Assembly: GCF_012927265.1 (NCBI RefSeq)
Contig: NZ_JABBGF010000001.1
Coordinates: 1,114,502 to 1,178,501, forward strand
Direction: 5' to 3'
Length of the DNA stretch: 64,000 bases
Source of the DNA: Chryseobacterium cheonjiense
Lineage (GTDB): Bacteria > Bacteroidota > Bacteroidia > Flavobacteriales > Weeksellaceae
Shown here: piece after piece, positions 53,724-62,732 of the stretch
Layout: each line of letters begins with the position of its first letter
How positions within the stretch are numbered: position 1 is the first letter of the stretch
The notes under the pieces: model-generated
Databases searched by the model: none
What the model was told of the DNA's origin: nothing
Seen by the model: the letters and a program-made list of their open reading frames with translations, nothing else
Translations under genes and position numbers: made by a program

Positions 53724-54575
53724 ATGAATTGCGAAAAAATAAAACAAAATGTCAGCATCCGCTCGGTGCTGGAATCATTCAGTCTTTTTCCTGTAAAAGA
53801 AAACCGCAGAACCGCTTTTTACTTTGCGCTGGACAGGGAAGAAAAAATTCCCAGTCTTTGCGTGGATTTTATTAGGAACACGGCCTTTGATTTTGGAACA
53901 GGAGTGAGTTATGATGTGATTTCTGTTGTGCAGCAAATAACAAAATGCTCTGTTTCGGAAGCATTGAAATACCTGTCATCTTTTAATTTTCTGCTTAATA
54001 TTCAGACTTTTGCTGAAGAAATACAATCTGAAACTTCTTACAGAATATTAAAAGTCGACGAAGTCAGGCACCCGGCATTGATTGAATACCTGAATTCAAG
54101 AAAAGTTTCTGAGCAAACGAGGTGGGTTAGAGAGGTGCATTATGAGATGGATGGAAGGAAATATTTCGGAATCGGATTTAAAAACGATTCTGATGGTTTT
54201 GAAATAAGGAACAAGTATACTAAACTCTGCTTGGGCTCTAAAGATGTAACTTGGATCAACAATTCAAATATTATGAATAATGAGGTTGCTGTTTTCGAAG
54301 GCTTCATTGACTATCTTAGTTTTCGCAATATTGAAAGTCAGTTTAATTTGACCTGCGACTGTTTAGTTTTAAATTCTACGGCAATGCTTTTTAAAGCGGA
54401 AAAGGTTTTAAAAGAATATCTGAAGATCTTGCTTTTTCTGGACAATGATGACAACGGAAAGTTTGTCGCATCAAAAATTAAAAAAGAATATGATGATGTA
54501 GAGGATTGGTCTATAATGTACCAGAATTTTAAAGATATAAATGACTGGTATGTTGAAGCTAAAGAGGCATTATAA
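53724..54575 (+). CDS. Toprim-domain primase-like protein
   Basis: A 283-residue protein with two parts. Residues 1-90 follow the CHC2-type zinc-finger domain layout of DNA primases (YFALDREEKIPSLCVDFIRN, then FDFGTGVSYDVISVVQQ) but lack the zinc cysteines and histidine. Residues 185-260 are the toprim domain: EVAVFEGFIDYLSF with the conserved Glu and LLFLDNDDNGKF with the Asp-x-Asp. Such small primases are common in mobile elements of this phylum and in the replication module here would prime the iteron origin. It may also be involved in defence, as toprim proteins are, but context favours replication. Confidence 0.8.
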   Translation: MNCEKIKQNVSIRSVLESFSLFPVKENRRTAFYFALDREEKIPSLCVDFIRNTAFDFGTGVSYDVISVVQQITKCSVSEALKYLSSFNFLLNIQTFAEEIQSETSYRILKVDEVRHPALIEYLNSRKVSEQTRWVREVHYEMDGRKYFGIGFKNDSDGFEIRNKYTKLCLGSKDVTWINNSNIMNNEVAVFEGFIDYLSFRNIESQFNLTCDCLVLNSTAMLFKAEKVLKEYLKILLFLDNDDNGKFVASKIKKEYDDVEDWSIMYQNFKDINDWYVEAKEAL

Positions 54576-54593
54576 ATAATTTAGAAAATTTAG

Positions 54594-54609
54594 TTACGGT
54601 TTTCCGTAA
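54594..54609. promoter_or_regulatory. Palindrome TTACGG-N4-CCGTAA (copy 2)
   Basis: TTACGGTTTTCCGTAA, the same arms as at 37354-37369. It lies 19 bases after the primase stop and may mark the operator of a gene lost from this site. Confidence 0.6.
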
Positions 54610-54781
54610 TTAGAAAAAAATGTTTTAGCTACTTTAATTCAATTAATACATAATCTTATTCTGTGGAAACAAACCTAAAAATATGGAACACTGACCTCCA
54701 AATCAACCGAAAAATCCAGATTAACACTTTATAAACATAAGCCGGAGATTCAAAATGATGAAAGACAGTTAATTATTAAAG

Positions 54782-54810
54782 GAGGCTGTCCGCAAAGTTT
54801 GGGCAGCCTC
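54782..54810 (+). terminator. Intrinsic terminator after the primase module
   Basis: GAGGCTGTCC pairs with GGGCAGCCTC (seven strong pairs plus wobble), followed by a run of T; 207 bases after the primase stop. Confidence 0.8.
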
Positions 54811-54905
54811 TTTTTTTATAAATTTATAATGTTAGAAACCCAATATAAAAAATAAAATATTCAAATTTATATGTAATTAAATAACGTTACGCATTTTGGT
54901 ATATT

Positions 54906-56627
54906 TCATTTTTGTTTTCCTCTTCCCAAAATGTAAAATGCATAACCGACCTGAAACTGTGTGAAATTATTTTTAGAGTAACCACGTTCAGAATCCAGTC
55001 TCCACCGGATAAATAATTTACCATTTTGTTTTTCTTCATTAAGATATAAATAGCCTAGCAATTCAAACTCGTTGATCCATTTGGAAATATTTTCCCTTCT
55101 ATTACCGGTTAATATATCGCGTGCACCCGCAAATTCTATATTTTCAGATAAAGAATAAAAATATTTTTGTCTCCAACTTGCATAGAAGCCGTATCTAGTT
55201 TCGGGTAAAATATGTAATACGAATTCTGGATAAAACTGCCAATAGGAGAAATTGTATTCTTTAGCTTTTGAAGTTGTACTAAGATCACTATTTATTGTTC
55301 TGATGCTGTCCTGAACTTTTGTCTGAGCAAATCGAAAACCGACATTTGCGTGTAACTGGGATTTTAAAGTCGGCATATCAATTAAAAAGATGTTAGCGTT
55401 AGTGCCAATGTTCCAAGTTTGATGATTCAAAATGTCAATAGGTGTAGAGAATCTCTTATTTATAAGAATATTACTACCATTGTAAGATGTAGCTTGCTCA
55501 TCTTCCATATCTGGAATAAGTAATCTTTTGTTATCTTCTATTTTCGTTAAGCCGCCATTTAATTTTAAATATTCTAGATAGCCAATTCCCATTCTTAATT
55601 TGTACCACAAAAATTGATATCTTGTGGTATTAAAGTTAAATTGTTTGTCGACTTCTATCTGTATTAAACCATTAGGTTTATCGGAATTGAAACCTAAAAA
55701 ATCACTGAAAATCCTCGCCTCCAAAATTTTATAGGTTTTATCTTTGTACAAAGTTGAAGACTCGCCTCCTTTCAATGATATTTTTTGATTTGCTGGACTA
55801 TAATCTGTTGTGTATACTCCGTTTTGATAGTCATAAAATTGTAAAACCTCTCCTAAACTTATACTCATTTCATCAAGATCGAAAAGGCTGTATTGCGGCT
55901 TTGTTGGTTTGGTAAATTTCTTATCAATATTTTCTTTTTGATTTGTATAGAGATAGGTATTACCTAATTTTCGGATATTCATTTTACTAGAAAAACCTAT
56001 ACCATAATAATTTGTAAATCTAAGCTTAGCTTCTACAAACTCTTTTATATCAACAGAGATCTTTGATTCATCAATTTTCTTGTCTGCGACTATTTCCCCA
56101 TCTACAATTACATCCTGTATGAAGCCATTTTGAAAAACTATTTGCACTTTTTCTATCTTAAATAATAAGCCTGGAATTTTATCTGAATTGCTTTTGGGTA
56201 TAATTCCTAAAACTTTCGGCAGTGCAACGTCTCGATAAATATTTACCTGTTTGTTTATAGTTATAGTCCCAGCTATTGGAGCGTAGTTCAGATCATCTAT
56301 AGCATCTATATTGGCCACTGCTGTATAGAATACTTCATTAATTGCCCGGTCTACATTTTCATCTTCTTGTGGTAATGACATAGAAGATTTTAAAGTTTTT
56401 AGATTTTCAAACATAACATTTTTAAATGTTATGATGTCTAGTTTAGGTAAGGTAAAACTTGTCTTATTTTTTGTATCACTAACATTGAATAAGGTAAAAT
56501 CGTAATTGTTCTCATTTTTCGAAAAAGTAATAGAGTAAGTATCTTTATCGATAGAAAAAATATGAGATACTTGTGCAGATAGAACTATTGTACAACAGAT
56601 AAGTACAAGTGAAAAAAAAGTTTTCAT
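54906..56627 (-). CDS. Unknown exported protein, 573 aa
   Basis: A signal peptide (KTFFSLVLICCTIVLSAQVS) is followed by a mixed beta-rich sequence. A middle region around residues 150-210 (VNIYRDVALPKVLGIIPKSN, IVFQNGFIQDVIVDGEIVAD) suggests beta-sandwich domains, and the last 250 residues contain alternating aromatic and polar strands ending YAFYILGRGKQK, likely an outer-membrane barrel or associated fold. Not recognised. It is the last gene of a three-gene, very AT-rich minus-strand set sharing one promoter near 58190. Confidence 0.6.
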   Translation of the reverse strand: MKTFFSLVLICCTIVLSAQVSHIFSIDKDTYSITFSKNENNYDFTLFNVSDTKNKTSFTLPKLDIITFKNVMFENLKTLKSSMSLPQEDENVDRAINEVFYTAVANIDAIDDLNYAPIAGTITINKQVNIYRDVALPKVLGIIPKSNSDKIPGLLFKIEKVQIVFQNGFIQDVIVDGEIVADKKIDESKISVDIKEFVEAKLRFTNYYGIGFSSKMNIRKLGNTYLYTNQKENIDKKFTKPTKPQYSLFDLDEMSISLGEVLQFYDYQNGVYTTDYSPANQKISLKGGESSTLYKDKTYKILEARIFSDFLGFNSDKPNGLIQIEVDKQFNFNTTRYQFLWYKLRMGIGYLEYLKLNGGLTKIEDNKRLLIPDMEDEQATSYNGSNILINKRFSTPIDILNHQTWNIGTNANIFLIDMPTLKSQLHANVGFRFAQTKVQDSIRTINSDLSTTSKAKEYNFSYWQFYPEFVLHILPETRYGFYASWRQKYFYSLSENIEFAGARDILTGNRRENISKWINEFELLGYLYLNEEKQNGKLFIRWRLDSERGYSKNNFTQFQVGYAFYILGRGKQK

Positions 56628-56819
56628 AATTTATAGTTTTTGGGTTAGATTAGTTTTTTTTTATGGTGGTATTACTACCAGTTTGGATAATTTCGCAATC
56701 TACTGTGAAACAAGAAAGCCATAAATACCTAGATAAAATTGATATTAGTAACTATCTTTTAGAGAAGATAACAATAATTGCCTAGCTAAGAGGATTAGAA
56801 TAAATAGCGTTATTAATAA

Positions 56820-57836
56820 TTATTTTTTTAATCTTAGATTCATTTCAACTGGCGGAAAAATATCATACGTTAATCCTAAAAATATTTGAGATCCGCTATC
56901 TACAAATCGATAATTATAATCATCGTGACCAAAAATGCCATTGATAAAAATACCTAGATTATTTTCAAAGTATGCTGTTGCGTTCAACTCTAATCTTGAA
57001 GGATTAACCGATTTGTGAGGTTTGCTTATTAGCTCGTAATTGACACTAGTAGTCCAATGATTTAATTTCAATTTTTCTTTGAGAAAGTTTTGATCAGAAA
57101 ACCTTTTAATATATGTAAAACCAAAATTATATCGATTCTTCCCATAAATTTTAATGTCTTCCGGCGTATAGCCACCGATATCGGGAATAATCCACAACAA
57201 GTCATTATGAAATCGATTATACTTTATTAAAAGCGAAATACTTTCTGAAGGTCTATAGTCTTCACCTAGGCTAACAACCCTATAATTTAGAGCTACCTCA
57301 GAAAAGTTGGTTGAAAAATTACCGCTTTCTCTGTTAATTATATCAGAAAGTTTTGAATCATTTGTGATGAATGAGTAAGCTTTGTTACAGTCAGCACCTC
57401 CATCATCAAGATTTTTGTCAAATATGCATTTAGACTGCCCATTGGAATAATGACCTGACTCTATACTATAAGTTAGAAAATGATTCTCAATATTCTTAAA
57501 AGGCTTTAATCTAATAATATTTTGAAACCCTAAGCTTATTTTATAAGATGGTGTTTTAACAGGCTTAGAATTATCATCATACATTCTTATCGTAGGATTG
57601 AAGTTCAAATACAGCGTTGAAGCCTTTGGTTTTCCCGATTCCAATTTAGACTTAATATTATTATATATCGGTAGTCGTACTATAGGATTTGCTTCAAATA
57701 AAATTTTCTCCCTATTAGGAACCATACTGCTTTTATAGCCAATATTAATTTGATCACCTATTGGATAAATGTTGTTAAATTGTGCATCAAATACTCCATA
57801 AAAACAAAGAACAAAGGGTAATAAATATGTTTTCAT
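56820..57836 (-). CDS. Outer-membrane barrel with phospholipase A/PagL-like motif
   Basis: A 338-residue exported protein with signal peptide ending FDAQFN. Beta strands with alternating aromatic residues and a terminal aromatic pattern (GLTYDIFPPVEMNLRLKK) suggest a 10- to 12-strand barrel. Near residue 130 is YSIESGHYSNGQSKC: H-x-S-N resembles the active-site histidine-serine pair of outer-membrane phospholipase A and of lipid A deacylase PagL. Other expected catalytic residues (Asn or Glu about 12-14 later) are not clear, so the enzyme call is only tentative. It precedes the 573-aa exported protein gene by about 190 bases on the same strand. Confidence 0.55.
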   Translation of the reverse strand: MKTYLLPFVLCFYGVFDAQFNNIYPIGDQINIGYKSSMVPNREKILFEANPIVRLPIYNNIKSKLESGKPKASTLYLNFNPTIRMYDDNSKPVKTPSYKISLGFQNIIRLKPFKNIENHFLTYSIESGHYSNGQSKCIFDKNLDDGGADCNKAYSFITNDSKLSDIINRESGNFSTNFSEVALNYRVVSLGEDYRPSESISLLIKYNRFHNDLLWIIPDIGGYTPEDIKIYGKNRYNFGFTYIKRFSDQNFLKEKLKLNHWTTSVNYELISKPHKSVNPSRLELNATAYFENNLGIFINGIFGHDDYNYRFVDSGSQIFLGLTYDIFPPVEMNLRLKK

Positions 57837-57844
57837 AACTCAGT

Positions 57845-58123
57845 TTATAATAGAATGATATTTTTTATCTTCTTCTCGTCTTTTGCATTTACTCCGCTAC
57901 AATAAACATCACCGCCAGACTTTTCGTTTACATAAACTAGTATGTATTTAATATTTTCAATATCAAGCTGTGGTGCCAATTTATCTTTGAGAGATTTTTT
58001 ACAGCTTATTATAAAAGTATCATCTATTTCCACATAGATATAATCAGTCAGAATACTTCTTATAAATGCTAGTTGCAGTGATGAAGCCTCAATCGTGTTC
58101 AACATAAGATATTTCTCTTTCAT
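57845..58123 (-). CDS. Unknown small protein, 92 aa
   Basis: A soluble 92-residue protein (KEKYLMLNTIEASSLQLAFI, later KLAPQLDIENIKYILVYVN) with an alpha/beta look reminiscent of small regulatory domains, no signal peptide. It heads the three-gene set, ending 8 bases before the barrel-like gene, so translation is likely linked. Promoter elements are visible upstream (58183-58214). Function unknown. Confidence 0.6.
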   Translation of the reverse strand: MKEKYLMLNTIEASSLQLAFIRSILTDYIYVEIDDTFIISCKKSLKDKLAPQLDIENIKYILVYVNEKSGGDVYCSGVNAKDEKKIKNIILL

Positions 58124-58465
58124 TTTTAATGATTTAATTGTTATGATATTTGATTCTTAATTGATAAAGTTTAATGAGATATCAAATTTAAAAGTGATTA
58201 AGAATATTAATCAATAATTATTTAGGGTAATTTTTTAATACAAATGACAATGACAAATGATATGAATATTACCGAATTTTATGATTAATTCGCTTAATTT
58301 AAATATTTATATAAAAGTGAATTATAAAGAGATGAGTATATAGAGGATTGTAGTTTGTTTTTCATGTTAATTTAGTTTAGTGTAATTTACAAAAAAAATA
58401 TAATAAATTGAATTTTAGTTATTTATAAGTATGGAATACTTTTAAAAGTTTGATATGAAAATAAA
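58124..58465. other. AT-rich divergent spacer
   Basis: 342 bases between the 58123 start and the end of the dnaE-type gene. It contains the minus-strand promoter at 58183-58214; otherwise nothing recognisable. Confidence 0.55.
58183..58214 (-). promoter_or_regulatory. Complete Bacteroidota promoter for the 58123-54906 gene set
   Basis: On the minus strand TAAATTTG (58190-58183) is an exact -7 box, preceded by a 21-base spacer and ATTG (-33, TTG at 58214-58212). The predicted start is about 55 bases before the gene, leaving a short AT-rich leader. Confidence 0.75.
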
Positions 58466-61400
58466 TTACCTAATTTTATTTCTTGGCAATCCAATCTCGT
58501 GTTCCTGAGGATAAGGCTTTCTTGAAGTCATACTCACATCTTCACGGATATTATTATATGCATCGTAAGCTTTGTCTTTATCTAAGGTGTATCGAGGGTC
58601 AGGAATGAATGGCATTTTTGCCATTTTCAAAATGGTAATGGTGGGAAAATGAAAATCAACTTCCACGATACCTAATAAAAGGTAGCATCCGCCACCCTTA
58701 AAAGGATATTGTGAAAGATTATCCGGGAAGTGTGCTGTATCAAAATATTCACCTTCCGCATCGATCCAGGTTCCGAAAAACATAGTACCTCTTTTGGTAG
58801 GAACATGCTTTCTGGAAATCAGATAAGCCAGCATCTTGACCTGTCTTTTGTGGTATTTCGTCAGGTCTTTGGCCATCACGCTGCCTCTGTATTGGGTTTG
58901 CAGTAAATCGAACGGACTTACTGAAACCGGAAATCCAAGAATCTCGATTTCATCAAATACATCTTCCAAAGGATGTCTTTCTACTGTCGGAAGAGTATAT
59001 TCTTTTTGCGATTCTTCAAATAACGTCACATATTTAAATAACCGCCTGTTTCCTGTCAGAAGAAATCTGGCCTCGATTAGCAACTCGTGCTTTTGCTTCC
59101 CGGTAAACCGGAATGCTCCTATGAATATCAATGTCTGTAAGGTCTCAATGCCAATAGGAATTCTTTTGACAAAGTTTTCCAGGGACGTATAATCACCATT
59201 GTTTTTTCTTTCTTCAGGAATTAAAACTGCAATTTTGCTTTCAAGCTTTTCAATATGCATCAGCCCTAAATAGATGTCAGTTCCGTAAACCGTAGTCTGG
59301 TATTCACTTAGATTGACACAGGGATTTAATATGGCTGCACCGGACATTCTGGCTTCGTGGACATATACTTCTGTTCTGTAGAAGCCGCCGCCATTATTGA
59401 TCGCTGAAACCATAAACTCAATAGGATAGTAGACCTTCAGGTAGAGACTTTGGTAGCTTTCTACGGCATAGGATGCAGAGTGGGCTTTGCAGAATGAATA
59501 GCCCGCAAAGGATTCTATCTGCCGATAGACCTCTTTGGAGAGCTGCTCCGGATGGCCAAGGGATTTACAGGATTCAAAAAAATGATCCTTGACTTTCTGA
59601 AGGGCAGTTAGGGAACGCCCTTTGCCGCTCATTGCCCGCCGTAAGACATCACCGTCAGCAGGGGATAACCCTCCGAAATGAAGGGCGATCTTTATTACAT
59701 CTTCCTGGTATACCATAATGCCATAAGTCTCTCCCAGTTCTTTTTCAAATACAGGATGGAAATATTCAAACTGATCCGGATTATTATGGCGGAAGATGTA
59801 TTCTTTCATCATTCCGCTTTGTGCCACACCCGGACGGATGATCGAAGAGGCAGCTACCAATACTTTATAATTGTTACACTTCAGTCTTCTGAGCAGCCCG
59901 CGCATGGCAGGACTTTCGATGTAGAAGCAACCGATCGTTTTTCCCCTGCTCAGAAATTCATTGCACCTTTCTTCGTCCTTTGACAAACTGACGTCCCGTA
60001 TGTCGACCTTAATGCCTCGTTTTTCTTCAATTAAGCTTACGGTATCTTTTATGGTTCCCAGACCTCGCTGGGAAAGGATGTCAAATTTTTCAAGACCGAT
60101 TTCCTCGGCCACGTGCATGTCGAACTGGACGATCGGAAATCCTTTCGGGGGCATTTCCAATGCTGTATAATTGGTGATGGGTTCTTCAGAGATTAAAATT
60201 CCACAGGAGTGCATACTTCTCTGGTTAGGAAATTTTTCCAATAATTTCCCGTATTTGTGGACCAATCTGGATACGGAATTGATGTCGTGCTGCTCTACGG
60301 ATTTGGTAGCAAGTTCATCAAGCTCTTCTTTGGGAAGACCGAATGCTTTACCCACCTCACGGAAAATAGATCTGTATTTGAACTCAACATTGGTTCCGCA
60401 AAATGCGACATGGTCTTTGCCATATTTGTCGAAGATGTATTGTAAGATCGCATCCCGGTTCTGCCAGCTCCAGTCAATGTCAAAGTCCGGCGGAGTTTTC
60501 CGGTTCAGGTTCAGGAAGCGCTCGAAGTACAGGTCCAGCTCTAACGGGCAGATGTCCGTTATGCCAAGACAGTAGGCCACAATACTATTGGCGCCGCTTC
60601 CACGACCTACGTGCATAAAGCCCATCCGGTTACTGTACTGGATGATGTCCCAGGTGATCAAAAAGTAAGCACAGAAATTAAGTTGGTCAATGACAGTAAG
60701 CTCTTTATCCATCCGGGCTTTAGCCTTTCCGTCATCATCAGGATATCTCTTGGTGAACCCTTTGTAGGCAAGTTCCTTCAAAAGCTTTATATCGCTGTCT
60801 TTACTTTTTGTAAAGTTCTTTTTGTTTTTTGGAGTTTTATAATCGAAATCAAAATGGCATTGTTCCAGCAAATGTTTGGTGTTTTCAATAATTTGCGGAT
60901 AATGTTGGTATTTTCTTAGCAGCTCATCAGTTGGAATCAGTTTTTCGTTTTGGCTGCATATGTCATTTTCATCAAGCTTTGTGACCAGCGTATTCCGGTC
61001 GATGGCACGCAGAATCTTATGTAGTGTATATTCTCTCTTGATCTTAAAAGTAATAGGTTGTAAAATGACCATTCTGTGTATGTACTTTTTCACATTGGGA
61101 CTTATCAGGAGATTGATCTCTTCAGGGCGTATCCCGATGTATTCGTTTTTATCAAGTTTCTCAGGATAATTGCTGAGTGGATAGATGACAAACACATTTG
61201 ACAGGTCAGGATGATGAAGTGGAAGATCGATCTCTTCGCAATTGTGGCTTGTCAAAAGCCTGTTGATCTCTCCGATGCCTGATCGATCTTTTGCCAGGCA
61301 GATGTAATGCTGCCTGTTATCGTTTCTGATATCCACTCCGACCACAGGCTTGATATTGTTCTTCTCACATAACCTGTGAAAATCATAGATGCCGGAAATG

Positions 61401-61519
61401 CAATTGATGTCGGTCAGGGCAGCTATGCCGATCTCGAGTTCAACGCAATGCTGAACCAATTCTTTAACAGAGATGGTGCCGTATCGCAGGCTATGATATG
61501 AGTGACAATTGATAAACAT
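58466..61519 (-). CDS. dnaE: DnaE-type DNA polymerase III alpha subunit (mutasome polymerase)
   Basis: A 1017-residue replicative-type polymerase, short for the family (chromosomal DnaE is about 1160-1500). Order: N-terminal PHP domain (CHSYHSLRYGTISVKELVQH and GIAALTDINCISGIYDFHR), palm with PPDFDIDWSWQNRD near residue 345 containing the catalytic Asp pair, fingers (SFAGYSFCKAHSASYAVESY), then the HhH and OB-fold end (VKMLAYLISRKHVPTKRGTM). The C-terminal tau-binding domain is missing, typical of error-prone DnaE2 partners. It lies 6 bases after the Y-family polymerase stop, so they form one operon opposite an S24 repressor. This is the Bacteroidota equivalent of the ImuB-DnaE2 mutasome; the imuA homologue is absent. 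Confidence 0.88.
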   Translation of the reverse strand: MFINCHSYHSLRYGTISVKELVQHCVELEIGIAALTDINCISGIYDFHRLCEKNNIKPVVGVDIRNDNRQHYICLAKDRSGIGEINRLLTSHNCEEIDLPLHHPDLSNVFVIYPLSNYPEKLDKNEYIGIRPEEINLLISPNVKKYIHRMVILQPITFKIKREYTLHKILRAIDRNTLVTKLDENDICSQNEKLIPTDELLRKYQHYPQIIENTKHLLEQCHFDFDYKTPKNKKNFTKSKDSDIKLLKELAYKGFTKRYPDDDGKAKARMDKELTVIDQLNFCAYFLITWDIIQYSNRMGFMHVGRGSGANSIVAYCLGITDICPLELDLYFERFLNLNRKTPPDFDIDWSWQNRDAILQYIFDKYGKDHVAFCGTNVEFKYRSIFREVGKAFGLPKEELDELATKSVEQHDINSVSRLVHKYGKLLEKFPNQRSMHSCGILISEEPITNYTALEMPPKGFPIVQFDMHVAEEIGLEKFDILSQRGLGTIKDTVSLIEEKRGIKVDIRDVSLSKDEERCNEFLSRGKTIGCFYIESPAMRGLLRRLKCNNYKVLVAASSIIRPGVAQSGMMKEYIFRHNNPDQFEYFHPVFEKELGETYGIMVYQEDVIKIALHFGGLSPADGDVLRRAMSGKGRSLTALQKVKDHFFESCKSLGHPEQLSKEVYRQIESFAGYSFCKAHSASYAVESYQSLYLKVYYPIEFMVSAINNGGGFYRTEVYVHEARMSGAAILNPCVNLSEYQTTVYGTDIYLGLMHIEKLESKIAVLIPEERKNNGDYTSLENFVKRIPIGIETLQTLIFIGAFRFTGKQKHELLIEARFLLTGNRRLFKYVTLFEESQKEYTLPTVERHPLEDVFDEIEILGFPVSVSPFDLLQTQYRGSVMAKDLTKYHKRQVKMLAYLISRKHVPTKRGTMFFGTWIDAEGEYFDTAHFPDNLSQYPFKGGGCYLLLGIVEVDFHFPTITILKMAKMPFIPDPRYTLDKDKAYDAYNNIREDVSMTSRKPYPQEHEIGLPRNKIR

Positions 61520-61525
61520 TGAAAT

Positions 61526-62671
61526 CTATAGGTTTAAAAATCCTGAAGCTCTTCCTACGCTGTCTGAACCGAACCTCATTTTAATTTTGTCCAACGTCTG
61601 ATAAAGACTGATAAGCTCTTCCGTATCTTCAAACAGGTTCATCTGATGACAGCCGTGTACCAGGCCGGTGAACTTGACACCGATAAGTCGGATCCGCATC
61701 CTTCTGGAATACACTTTATCAAATAATTCTAATGCATACCTGAGCAATGTGTGATCGGACGACGTGTAAGGAATCCTGTATTGCTTAGTCTCCGTGTCGA
61801 AGTTGGAGTAACGGATCTTTATCACCACAGTAGAGGTGAGCCACTTCTCCTGACGAAGCTGGAAACATAACTGTTCCACCATTCCTGACAATATGCTCTT
61901 TATTCCGTTGACATCGATGGTATCCTGGGAAAATGTATTTTCTTTTGAAATGGATTTCCTTTCCGAATAGGGTAGAACAGGGGACTCATCGATGCCGTTG
62001 GCTTTTTTCCAGAGTTCCTCTCCGTTTTTTCCGATCAGCTGATGTAAAACTTCAACAGGTGTTTCCGACAAGGTCTCGATGGTTCTGACGCCCAACCTGG
62101 ATAGGAGCTGAAAAGTGACATTTCCAACCATCGGGATCTTCTTTATGGAAAGCGGATTCAGAAATGGCTTGATTTTCTGTTCCGGAATTTCAAGTTTACC
62201 AATAGGCTTCGATTCGCCGGTTCCGATCTTTGAAACGGTCTTATTGGTGGATAATGCAAAGCTGATAGGTAGTCCTGTGTTTTTTTTCACAGCCTCTGCA
62301 ATTTCGGTCGTCCATTGATAACAGCCGAAGAACTTATCCATACCGGAAAGATCAAGATAGAACTCGTCAATACTTGCCTTTTCCAATACAGGAACCTTTT
62401 CCTGGATAACCTCGGTGACCACATGTGACATATTGGAATACATTTCCATATCACCTTTAATGACTTTTGCTTCAGGACAAAGCCGAAGTGCTATCTTGAT
62501 CGGCATGGCGCTTCTTACCCCAAAATATCTGGTCTCATAAGAGCATGATGCGACAACGCCTCTGTCACCACCACCGATTATAAGCGGCTTTCCAATAAGT
62601 TCACTGTTCTTCAGTCTCTCACAGGAGACAAAGAATGTGTCCAAATCCATATGTGCTATTGCCCGTTTCAT
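61526..62671 (-). CDS. dinB: Y-family DNA polymerase (DinB/ImuB-like)
   Basis: A 381-residue Y-family polymerase. Catalytic palm residues are complete: MDLDTFF (Asp9 and Asp11) and KASIDEFYLDL (Asp102 and Glu103), so it is enzymatically competent and not an ImuB-type inactive partner. The fingers and thumb (GVASCSYETRYFGVRSAMPI, KKIPMVGNVTFQLLSRLGV) and little-finger domain are present. Near residue 343 QMNLF resembles a beta-clamp-binding motif. It is the first gene of the operon with dnaE and starts 61 bases from the repressor start across the shared operator. SOS-inducible translesion synthesis is inferred from this arrangement. Confidence 0.88.
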   Translation of the reverse strand: MKRAIAHMDLDTFFVSCERLKNSELIGKPLIIGGGDRGVVASCSYETRYFGVRSAMPIKIALRLCPEAKVIKGDMEMYSNMSHVVTEVIQEKVPVLEKASIDEFYLDLSGMDKFFGCYQWTTEIAEAVKKNTGLPISFALSTNKTVSKIGTGESKPIGKLEIPEQKIKPFLNPLSIKKIPMVGNVTFQLLSRLGVRTIETLSETPVEVLHQLIGKNGEELWKKANGIDESPVLPYSERKSISKENTFSQDTIDVNGIKSILSGMVEQLCFQLRQEKWLTSTVVIKIRYSNFDTETKQYRIPYTSSDHTLLRYALELFDKVYSRRMRIRLIGVKFTGLVHGCHQMNLFEDTEELISLYQTLDKIKMRFGSDSVGRASGFLNL

Positions 62672-62690
62672 TTGACAAAATTAGATTCAT

Positions 62691-62732
62691 TTTGTATCAT
62701 TTTTATTATATTTGCTGATACAATTTGTATCA
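62691..62732. promoter_or_regulatory. Operator: 17-bp palindrome plus half-site, with -7 box
   Basis: TGATACAATTTGTATCA (62716-62732) is a perfect 8+1+8 palindrome ending immediately before the repressor ATG. A half-site TTTGTATCA lies at 62691-62699. Between them TATATTTG (62707-62714) is a -7 box for the repressor, and on the minus strand a -7 box TAATTTTG lies at 62683-62676 for the polymerase operon. A repressor dimer on these sites would block both genes. Confidence 0.75.

Larger units (their letters stand above)
54576..54905. other. Module boundary spacer
   Basis: 330 bases after the primase: palindrome at 54594-54609, about 170 bases without features, then a terminator at 54782-54810. 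The composition falls sharply in GC beyond it. Confidence 0.5.
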
